This document shows positions 4,949 through 11,171 of a stretch of DNA of 11,171 bases, in pieces. The translations under genes and the position numbers were made by a program. Under the pieces are notes generated by a model. It worked only from the letters and a program-made list of their open reading frames with translations, was not told where the DNA came from and ran no database searches. Each line of letters opens with the position of its first letter. The stretch's first letter is position 1. Location of the stretch: contig CAYQYP010000604.1 of the NCBI GenBank assembly GCA_964421755.1, forward strand, positions 1-11,171. The letters run 5' to 3'. The stretch comes from CAVUUN01 sp964421755 (lineage in GTDB: Bacteria; Acidobacteriota; UBA6911; RPQK01).

Positions 4949-6493
4949 ATGAAATCCGGGATGCGAAATTGGACCAGACGTGACGCTTTGATTGGGCTGG
5001 GCATCATGGCGGGTGCGGCCGCCTGTGCGACCGCACGGGCCTCAGAAGCGCCTCCGAATATCCTGTTTGCCATAGCGGACGACCTTTCCTGGCGCCACCT
5101 GGGCGCCTACGGCTGCCGTGCGGTCAGCACACCTGCTTTTGATCGGGTTGCACGCGAAGGCGTTCTTTTTCGAAACGCCTTTTGTGCGGCGCCCCAGTGC
5201 AGCCCCGATCGCGCCGCGATCCTGACCGGTCGCCACATCTGGCAGATTCGGGAGGCCGGAACTCACGCAAGCAGTTTTCCGGCAGATTTGACGGTCTATC
5301 CCGACGTCCTTGAAAAGGCTGGTTACCAGGTCGGGTTTGCTGGCAAGGCCTGGGGGCCGGGGAACTGGCAGGTGAGCGGCCGCCCGCGTAACCCGGCGGG
5401 TGCGGACTTCAGCTCCGTTAAAACGAAGCCCCCGCGCCCTGGTATGAGCTCCGTGGATTACGCCGCGAATTTCGGCGAGTTCCTCAAGAATCGGTCGAGA
5501 AGCGCCCCGTTCTGCTTCTGGTACGGCGCCCAGGAGCCGCATCGCCAGTACGAACTCGGCTCCGGGAGGAAGGCTGGCAAGCGCCTGCAGGATGTCGAGG
5601 TGCCTAAGTTCCTGCCCGACTCGGAGCAGATCCGTTCCGACATCCTCGATTACCTGCTCGAGGTCGAGTGGTTCGACCTCCACCTTGGCCGTATCCTGGA
5701 ATCTCTCGACGCACAAGGTCTCACTGAAAACACGCTCGTGGTGGTTACCTCGGACAACGGCTTCCCGTTCCCGCGCGCAAAGGCGAACCTCTACGAATAC
5801 GGGATTCACATGCCGCTGGCCGTCCGCTGGCCGAGTCGCGTGAAAGGCGATCGAACGTCGGACGCGCTCGTCAGTTTCGTGGATTTTGCGCCGACCTTCT
5901 ATGAGGCGGCCGGTGTGGAAGCCCCAGGCGGTCTGGCGGGGAAAAGCCTCGTCCCGTTGCTCTCCGGGTCATCCGCGGGGGCTGCTGGGCAGAGCCCGTG
6001 GATCCTCTGCGGGCGGGAACGCCACTCTCATGCGCGGTTTGACAACCTCGGCTATCCGGCGCGGGCGATCCGCACGGCCCGCCACCTCTACATTCGCAAC
6101 CTGAAACCAGACCGCTGGCCCGCGGGAGACCCGGACGGGTACCACGATATTGATGCCTCGCCAACGAAGGAGTTGATGCTATCGCAGCTGAAACAGGGGG
6201 ATCGTCTCGCCCGACTGGCGGTCGAGAAGCGTCCAGCCGAGGAATTGTACGACGTGTCGCAGGATCCGGAATGCTTGACCAACCTCGTGGGCCAGCCAGC
6301 ACACGAGCCGCTGCGACGCGAACTGAGCGAGACGCTGAGCAAACTGCTCCGCGAACAAGGCGACCCGCGTCTCCAACCCGGACGCGAGGATATTTTCGAC
6401 AGTTACCCTCGTTACAGCCCGATGCGCCCGGAACTCGGAGGCTTCGCGGAGCAGGGCAAGTACAACCCCCGTTATGCTGGCCAAAGGCAGTAA
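4949..6493 (+). CDS. Tat-exported sulfatase, N-sulfoglucosamine sulfohydrolase-like
   Basis: This 514-residue type I sulfatase is expected to remove sulfate from a glycan outside the cytoplasm. It begins with a twin-arginine signal (WTRRDALIGLGIMAGAAACATARA, about 8-31, with an A-R-A cleavage site). Metal ligands appear in IADDLSW (D44, D45) and TSDNG (D269, N270). The formylglycine signature is CSPDR (84-88), with C84 modified; the usual third position Ser is Asp here, which still fits C-x-P-x-R. AILTGRHIWQIREAGTH after the signature, GKAWGPG (K133) and K278 resemble the N-sulfoglucosamine sulfohydrolase-like (heparan N-sulfatase) branch, so N- or O-desulfation of amino-sugar glycans is an inference. 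ATG 4949 overlaps the TGA of the pre-insertion upstream frame. An in-frame ATG at 4961, 13 bases after GGGAG, is an alternative. GH2 follows after 44 bases in the same direction. Confidence 0.9.
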   Translation: MKSGMRNWTRRDALIGLGIMAGAAACATARASEAPPNILFAIADDLSWRHLGAYGCRAVSTPAFDRVAREGVLFRNAFCAAPQCSPDRAAILTGRHIWQIREAGTHASSFPADLTVYPDVLEKAGYQVGFAGKAWGPGNWQVSGRPRNPAGADFSSVKTKPPRPGMSSVDYAANFGEFLKNRSRSAPFCFWYGAQEPHRQYELGSGRKAGKRLQDVEVPKFLPDSEQIRSDILDYLLEVEWFDLHLGRILESLDAQGLTENTLVVVTSDNGFPFPRAKANLYEYGIHMPLAVRWPSRVKGDRTSDALVSFVDFAPTFYEAAGVEAPGGLAGKSLVPLLSGSSAGAAGQSPWILCGRERHSHARFDNLGYPARAIRTARHLYIRNLKPDRWPAGDPDGYHDIDASPTKELMLSQLKQGDRLARLAVEKRPAEELYDVSQDPECLTNLVGQPAHEPLRRELSETLSKLLREQGDPRLQPGREDIFDSYPRYSPMRPELGGFAEQGKYNPRYAGQRQ

Positions 6494-6537
6494 GGCCAGC
6501 GAGACTTAACGAGCCAGGACCCTAAGGTGACGCACTA

Positions 6538-9039
6538 ATGAAGCAGTCGAGCCTTCTTACTCTCTGCGTTCTGTTCGTGACTTCGTTTGGACTGGGTGCG
6601 GTCCTGCCGCGCGAGCGGGTGTCCTTCAATACGGAATGGCGGTTCCATAAGCTTGACTCGTCCGAGTCCGCGCCGGACCTGGCGCCGGCCGACCCGGCCT
6701 TCGATGACTCTCGGTGGCGGACGCTGAACTTGCCGCACGACTGGGCCATCGAGGGGCCGTTCATGACCGACGTGCCGAACTCGGTCGGAATGCTCCCATC
6801 GGCTGGTGTCGGCTGGTATCGCAAGCGCTTTGACCCCCCGGTTTCCGATCGCGAACGGCGTGTGTTTCTCGACCCGGACGGCGCGATGTCGCACGCGCAG
6901 GTCTGGCTCAATGGGCGCCTGCTCGGCGAGTGGCCGTACGGTTACACATCGCTTCGCTTCGAGTTGACGCCTCATTTGCGTTTCGGCGCCGCAAACGTCG
7001 TGGCCGTAAGGCTGGATAATCCGCCCAAGTCCTCCCGCTGGTATCCGGGCGGCGGCATCTACCGCAATGTGTGGCTCGTGAAAACAGCCCCGGTGCATCT
7101 TGCCCACTGGGGTGTTTTCGTCGCTACGCCGGAGGTGTCGCCGGAGAAGGCTGTTCTTAAGGTGCAAGCGACGATCGACAACGGGTCGAGCGCCCAGGTG
7201 ACGGTGACCGTGCAGCAGGAACTCTTCCGGGAATCCGACCCGGCCCGCATCGTGGCTCGGACCGAACACTCCGGCGTTCGCATCCGCCCAGGCGGGACCG
7301 CGGATGTGTTCGACTGGCTCCAAGTCGTCCGACCCGAGCTCTGGGATCTCGGCTCGCCGCACCTCTATCGGATCCGGACGACGGTCCTTACGGATGGCAA
7401 GGCCGTGGACCTGATGGAAACGCCGTTTGGCATCCGGAGCATTGTCGTCCACCCGGAGCGTGGCCTGGAACTGAACGGCCGCCGCGTGCGGCTCAACGGC
7501 GTCTGCCTCCACCACGACCTCGGGCCACTCGGAACGGCAATCAACGTCCGGGCGATGGAACGTCAGCTCGAGCTCCTTCGCGAAATGGGCTGCAACGCGA
7601 TCCGCACCGCGCACAATCCGCCCGCCCCGGAGTTACTCGACCTCTGCGACCGGATGGGCTTCCTGGTGTTGGCGGAGGCCTTCGACGCGTGGCGCTACCC
7701 GGCGCGCGACTGGGTCCCCAACGACTATGCGCGACATTTTGAAGCATGGCACGAGCGAGACATCCGCGCGTTCGTGCGCCGCGACCGCAACCACCCCAGC
7801 ATTTTCATGTGGAGCTCGGGCAACGAGATCCAGGACCAGCGGAAGCCGGAGGGAGTAAAAACCGCACAGCGGCTGCGGGAGTTGTTCCACACCGAGGATC
7901 CGACCCGTCTCGTCACGGGCGGGCTCGACGACCCCGGCGTGCTGAAAAACGGCTTCTACCGCGGCTTCGACGTGATCGGCCTCAACTACAAGCCGCACCT
8001 CTATGCCGAAACGCGGAAGGCAGCTCCCGAGTGGGCCGTGTTCGGTTCGGAAACCTCATCGACGGTCAGCTCGCGCGGCGAGTATTTCTTTCCCGTCGAG
8101 CCGAGAATCGGCGACGGGGCGGACGTGTTCCACGTGAGCTCCTTCGATGTCTACTTCCCCTCATGGGCGACGACGCCAGACGCTGAATTTGCAGCCCAGG
8201 ATGACAACCCGTCCGTGCTGGGCGAGTTCGTCTGGACCGGGATCGATTACCTTGGCGAGCCAACGCCCTTCGATCCGACGCGGTACTTGACTTATAACAA
8301 GGACGCGGAAGACCGTCGCCGAGTCGTTGCCGCCACTGAAAAAAACGGCGGCCTCTCGCCTTCCCGCAGCTCCTACTTTGGGATACTGGATTTATGCGGT
8401 TTCAGGAAAGATAGGTTCTACCTTTACCAGGCGCGTTGGCGTCCGGAGTTGCCGATGGCGCACGTCCTCCCGCATTGGACGTGGCCCGACCGGGTAGGGA
8501 AGGTGACGCCGGTTCACGTCTACACCTCCGGCGACGAGGCGGAGCTCTTCCTGAACGGGCGCTCGCTGGGCCGCAAGAAGCGTGGCCCGCGAGAGTATCG
8601 ATTGCGCTGGGACGAGGTGGTTTACGAGCCCGGAGAGCTGAAAGTCGTGGCCTACAAGGCGGGCCGGGAGTGGGCAACGGTCCTCGAGCGCACAGCGGGT
8701 GCAGCGGCGGCGGTGGCGCTCGAGGCCGACCGCCGTGATTTGCGCGCCGACGGCCAGGATCTCGCGTTCGTGACCGTCAGCATCCGCGACGAAGCGGACG
8801 GCCTGGTGCCTCGCGCCGGCGAACGCGTGCACTTCCGTTTGGAAGGTCCGGGCGAAATCATCGGGGTCGACAATGGTGATCCTACTCGCCTGGAGTCTTT
8901 CCAGGCGAAGGACTGCCGTGTGTTCAACGGCCTCTGCCTCGTGATCGTGCGCACGCTGAACGGCCGATCCGGTTCGATCATTCTCCGTGCTGAAGCCGAT
9001 GGGCTAAGACGCGCGGAGGTCACCCTCCGGACCCAGTAA
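6538..9039 (+). CDS. Secreted GH2 beta-glycosidase (beta-galactosidase-like) with DUF4982
   Basis: This 833-residue glycoside hydrolase family 2 enzyme would release beta-linked sugars (galactose or a uronic acid are typical for the family) from the desulfated glycan. A Sec signal (about 1-20) precedes the sugar-binding jelly-roll domain (about 25-185) with the hallmark WYPGGGIYRNVWL (168-180). An Ig-like domain follows (about 186-300), then the TIM barrel (about 305-620) with RTAHNPP (356-362). The acid/base is E430 in MWSSGNE, and the nucleophile is probably E505 in FGSETSS. The C-terminus carries a DUF4982-like domain (about 650-715, FLNGRSLGRKKR) and a GH2 C5-type Ig domain (about 725-833). 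AAGGTGA lies 7 bases before ATG 6538. The 44-base gap after the sulfatase stop implies one operon. The frame is intact. Substrate specificity cannot be read from sequence. Confidence 0.92.
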   Translation: MKQSSLLTLCVLFVTSFGLGAVLPRERVSFNTEWRFHKLDSSESAPDLAPADPAFDDSRWRTLNLPHDWAIEGPFMTDVPNSVGMLPSAGVGWYRKRFDPPVSDRERRVFLDPDGAMSHAQVWLNGRLLGEWPYGYTSLRFELTPHLRFGAANVVAVRLDNPPKSSRWYPGGGIYRNVWLVKTAPVHLAHWGVFVATPEVSPEKAVLKVQATIDNGSSAQVTVTVQQELFRESDPARIVARTEHSGVRIRPGGTADVFDWLQVVRPELWDLGSPHLYRIRTTVLTDGKAVDLMETPFGIRSIVVHPERGLELNGRRVRLNGVCLHHDLGPLGTAINVRAMERQLELLREMGCNAIRTAHNPPAPELLDLCDRMGFLVLAEAFDAWRYPARDWVPNDYARHFEAWHERDIRAFVRRDRNHPSIFMWSSGNEIQDQRKPEGVKTAQRLRELFHTEDPTRLVTGGLDDPGVLKNGFYRGFDVIGLNYKPHLYAETRKAAPEWAVFGSETSSTVSSRGEYFFPVEPRIGDGADVFHVSSFDVYFPSWATTPDAEFAAQDDNPSVLGEFVWTGIDYLGEPTPFDPTRYLTYNKDAEDRRRVVAATEKNGGLSPSRSSYFGILDLCGFRKDRFYLYQARWRPELPMAHVLPHWTWPDRVGKVTPVHVYTSGDEAELFLNGRSLGRKKRGPREYRLRWDEVVYEPGELKVVAYKAGREWATVLERTAGAAAAVALEADRRDLRADGQDLAFVTVSIRDEADGLVPRAGERVHFRLEGPGEIIGVDNGDPTRLESFQAKDCRVFNGLCLVIVRTLNGRSGSIILRAEADGLRRAEVTLRTQ

Positions 9040-9071
9040 TTCGTGCTTTCGGTCGGAACCAATCGGGTTAT

Positions 9072-9219
9072 CGAGCGTCACAGAACCGCAAACGGAGCGT
9101 CTTTCGCGGAGTTCGCGGGGATTGTCACCGGAAGCAACCAGCTCCCGGCCAGGCGTCGCTTACGGATACAATCCGCGCACTCCGCAGAAGGCGCTACGTT
9201 TGCGGTTCTGTGCCACTCG
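9072..9219. repeat. 148-bp long imperfect palindrome between convergent genes
   Basis: The outer arms CACAGAACCGCAAACG (9079-9094) and its exact complement (9197-9212) match for 16 bases. Homology continues inward at about 75 to 85 percent almost to the centre, through 9095-9142 against 9150-9196, and outward through CGAG (9072-9075) against CTCG (9216-9219). The transcript could fold into one very long hairpin. It lies between the GH2 stop and the PfkB stop. It may be a bidirectional barrier to transcription or a degenerate MITE; no flanking direct repeat and no T-tract is evident. The remaining bases from 9040 to 9290 hold no gene. Confidence 0.75.
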
Positions 9220-9290
9220 GCAGTTCGCGCCTGCTCAGAACTCCCATGAGCGGCTGCGACAATTTTTTCAAATACGGGCACCAATCGGTC

Positions 9291-10184
9291 TCATTTGGCG
9301 TAAGCCCGGCCGATCAATTCCTCGACGTCCTCGACGGTCCTCTTGATCGGTCCCTCGGCCTCCATCTTCAGGCTGGTAAGCGCCGCCGCCCAGGTGGTCG
9401 CTTCCCGGGCGGACGCGCTCAGGCGTTTTCCCACGTAGGAAGCCAGGCACGTATCGCCGCGCCCACTTCGTCCGATGATCTCTCGGGGACACCAGGGCGC
9501 TTTGTGGAAGATGCCGTCGGCCAGGACCAGCAGGCCTTCGCGGTGCGTCAGCACGATCTCCTTCGGCCCCCAGCCGGCCAGGGTGGCAGCCGCCTCCCGG
9601 ATATCGTTTAGTCCGGTCAGGGCTTCCGCCTCCACGGCATCCGTCTTCAGGATGTCGAAATGAGCCAGAACCTGCCTTTTTTCGGCCCACGGGGCATAGG
9701 CCAACGTACCGTCCGGAGCCATGGCGCGGATAAAGCCCTGGGCGTCTCCGGCAAGCAGTCCTCTCTTGTTCTTCAGTTCCTGGACAACGTCCTCTCCTGC
9801 CTCTCCCCTCAACGTGGTATTGATAATGAACGCCCGGGCTTCCAGCCCCGAAACCTGTTCAGGAGCGAACGAGCCCGCGGTCTGCGTCACGGTGATGACG
9901 CGTTCGTCCACGTTTGCCGTCGGATAATAGAGCCTCAAATGGGTTGAGTGAGGGGTGAAGGTTGCGAACACCTCGACTCCCACACGAACGAGCGTGTCGA
10001 CCACGTGGGCATCCTGTTCGGACAGTCGCGTGACCGCCGCCGTCCTCAGGCCCATGAGCGCCGCCGCGTGGGCTCCGTAGTTGAACCCGCCGCCATCAAC
10101 CACCCGCGTCCTTCCCGACGAGACCACGGTGTCTTTGGTGTAACTGCCGATAAAGACCACGTCGTAGATCGAATCGTTTTTCAT
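9291..10184 (-). CDS. PfkB-family carbohydrate kinase
   Basis: This 297-residue cytoplasmic ribokinase-like enzyme would use ATP to phosphorylate a sugar, sugar acid or nucleoside. The first PfkB signature region is GGGFNYGAHAAALMG (31-45), with the Asn and Ala typical of substrate binding. The second signature, normally DTxGAGD, reads GRSGRGDTCLASYVG (238-252). D244 is the catalytic base, and the usual Ala of GAGD is Arg. KMEAEGP (273-279) matches the conserved end of the fold. Length is normal. ATG 10184 follows AAGG at 6-base spacing and lies 15 bases after the transporter stop, so the two are almost certainly co-transcribed. That pairing suggests the kinase traps or uses the imported compound. 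The substrate is not recognisable. Confidence 0.88.
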   Translation of the reverse strand: MKNDSIYDVVFIGSYTKDTVVSSGRTRVVDGGGFNYGAHAAALMGLRTAAVTRLSEQDAHVVDTLVRVGVEVFATFTPHSTHLRLYYPTANVDERVITVTQTAGSFAPEQVSGLEARAFIINTTLRGEAGEDVVQELKNKRGLLAGDAQGFIRAMAPDGTLAYAPWAEKRQVLAHFDILKTDAVEAEALTGLNDIREAAATLAGWGPKEIVLTHREGLLVLADGIFHKAPWCPREIIGRSGRGDTCLASYVGKRLSASAREATTWAAALTSLKMEAEGPIKRTVEDVEELIGRAYAK

Positions 10185-10199
10185 TCTTTGCCTTGCTCG

Positions 10200-11171
10200 T
10201 CAATCACGCATTCGGGCACGCCACAGTGAGGCTGCCAAGACCATGGACACGATCGAAGTCCCCAGCCAGAACATGATCGCGTACTGAAAATCGTAGTGCC
10301 GCACTCCCTCCACCACGGTCGTCCCGCTCGTGATCAGTGAGCCGCTGATGCGCTCTTGAATGGCGGCACCGACATAGCTGAAAACCCCGATGAAACCCAT
10401 CGCGGCTCCTGCCGCCTTCTTCGGCGAGATGTCCACTGCGAAGAGCCCGCCCAGGGAAGTCACCAGCCCGTTGATCGAGAACCCATACATAAGGAACGCC
10501 ACGGCGAGCAGGACCGGGTGGCCCGGCGGGGCGAAAAACAGGATCGACAGGGCCAGGATCTCCATCACGGCGCAAATCAGATTCAACGGAGGTCGCCTGG
10601 CGCCAAACAACTTGTCGGAAACGAACCCGTACGTCGCGCAACCCGCGAGGCCGGCGAGCGGGTTGAGGGCCAGCAGCCCCCCTGCCTGTAAATCGGAGTA
10701 GCCCTTCGATTCCTGCAGATAGAGCATGCCCCAGCTGTTCATGCCGTAGCGGGTCATGTACATCGTCGCGCTAGCCAGCGCGAGCACCCAGAGAGAAGGA
10801 AACTTGAGGATGGAAAGTTGCGTCTGCCATGTGGTTTGGGCGGGCTTGCTGGCGACCGGTGCAGCCTGATCGTTCCTCCATTCGGCCACGGACGGCAACC
10901 CGAGCGTCTGGGGGCGGTCCTGGAGGAGAAACCACATCCCCACTGCGACCAGTATGCACAAGAGGCCCGGCCCGAGGAAACCCGCCTGCCAGCCTAAATA
11001 GGAAACCAGGGCTGCCGACCCTACGAAGGTCAGGCCCTCGCCGATCGAGTGCGCCGTGCTCCAGATCCCGTAGTACCTGCCCCGTTCCCGATTACTGAAC
11101 CATTGGGACATCGAGACGATGCCCGCCGGTGCGCCAAACCCCTGGAACCAGCCGTTGAGCGCCCAGAGGGC
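10200..11171 (-). CDS. MFS transporter, OPA (GlpT/UhpT) type, 5' end outside window
   Basis: This is the C-terminal 323 residues of an inner-membrane major facilitator; the frame is open to the right edge without a start, so roughly 100 or more residues are missing. The edge begins ALWALNGWFQGFGAP followed by WFSNRERG, which matches the organophosphate:phosphate antiporter hallmark NGWFQGxGxP...W(Y/F)S..ERG. DRPQTLGLPSVAEWRND resembles the central loop of GlpT and UhpT (DxPxSxGLPPIEEY). About nine membrane helices can be made out in the visible part. It would import a small anionic organic compound such as a sugar phosphate or sugar acid; OPA-like proteins near glycan genes often carry uronates, which is an inference here. 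It precedes the PfkB kinase by 15 bases. An internal ATG at 11111 is not the real start. Confidence 0.85.
   Translation of the reverse strand, partial: ALWALNGWFQGFGAPAGIVSMSQWFSNRERGRYYGIWSTAHSIGEGLTFVGSAALVSYLGWQAGFLGPGLLCILVAVGMWFLLQDRPQTLGLPSVAEWRNDQAAPVASKPAQTTWQTQLSILKFPSLWVLALASATMYMTRYGMNSWGMLYLQESKGYSDLQAGGLLALNPLAGLAGCATYGFVSDKLFGARRPPLNLICAVMEILALSILFFAPPGHPVLLAVAFLMYGFSINGLVTSLGGLFAVDISPKKAAGAAMGFIGVFSYVGAAIQERISGSLITSGTTVVEGVRHYDFQYAIMFWLGTSIVSMVLAASLWRARMRD

Larger units (their letters stand above)
4625..4952 (+). pseudogene. Broken sulfatase N-terminus, interrupted by a MITE-like element
   Basis: The frame starts at ATG 4625 with GGAGAG upstream. It encodes a twin-arginine-type leader (NRRELLLAVPAAACSLGPSRAQ) and then RPNVVFILTDESDGR, the first strand and metal-binding segment of type I sulfatases. 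After PATAPRF it runs into a 110-bp inserted element and stops at 4877-4879, giving only 84 codons. It lacks the formylglycine signature and all later motifs, so it cannot be an active sulfatase. Removing the element and one copy of its 8-bp duplication gives a 69-residue frame. That frame ends YRTPNIVPFEGV and stops at TGA 4950-4952, overlapping the next ATG (ATGA). The end faintly resembles the RTPNxDRLAxEGV segment of sulfatases, so an earlier internal deletion is likely. The surviving promoter and start may still drive the downstream genes. Confidence 0.75.

Noticed and set aside
6535..7614. 359-codon open frame on the minus strand
   Set aside because: It is antisense to the GH2 gene, whose domains and catalytic residues are unmistakable.
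9222..9266. Intrinsic terminator made of AGTTC...GAACT plus the T6 run at 9261-9266
   Set aside because: The stem has only five pairs, and the T-run begins about 20 bases after it, so it does not have terminator geometry.

Overview
The window is a GC-rich bacterial segment, probably from a soil or sediment carbohydrate degrader. The style of the genes suggests Acidobacteriota or the PVC group (Verrucomicrobiota, Planctomycetota, Lentisphaerota): twin-arginine-exported sulfatases, a secreted GH2 with DUF4982, and a REP-associated transposase. No rRNA, tRNA or CRISPR array was seen, so the taxonomy stays tentative.

Layout from left to right. (1) A radical SAM protein with a Twitch-like C-terminal cysteine set lies on the minus strand (14-1324). 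(2) A mobile island (about 1500-2942) holds a minus-strand REP-associated tyrosine transposase (RAYT). It is bracketed by a perfect 20-bp inverted repeat, with further degenerate GGGGACA(C/G)T units around it. (3) A sulfated-glycan degradation cluster is built on a divergent promoter region (4458-4624). A Tat-exported sulfatase reads leftward (3030-4457). A broken sulfatase N-terminus (4625-4952), an intact N-sulfoglucosamine-sulfohydrolase-like sulfatase (4949-6493) and a secreted GH2 beta-glycosidase (6538-9039) read rightward, probably as one operon. (4) After a 148-bp near-palindrome, a convergent minus-strand pair encodes a PfkB sugar kinase (9291-10184) and an OPA-type MFS transporter that runs off the right edge (10200-11171).

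Taken together, the exported sulfatases would remove sulfate esters, or N-sulfate, from a sulfated glycan. The GH2 enzyme would then split the exposed beta-linked residues outside the cytoplasm. The transporter and PfkB kinase look like an uptake and phosphorylation module, but they are a separate transcription unit and their substrate is not visible. The two Cys-type sulfatases need formylglycine maturation; no clear maturase is present, and the radical SAM protein is only a weak candidate.

The most striking new structure is a 110-bp non-coding transposon-like element (4797-4906). It has 17-bp imperfect terminal inverted repeats, an internal 24-bp-arm hairpin and an exact 8-bp target duplication, CCGTTTCT. 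It sits inside the sulfatase remnant. Removing it in silico restores a 69-codon frame whose TGA stop overlaps the ATG of the next sulfatase as ATGA.
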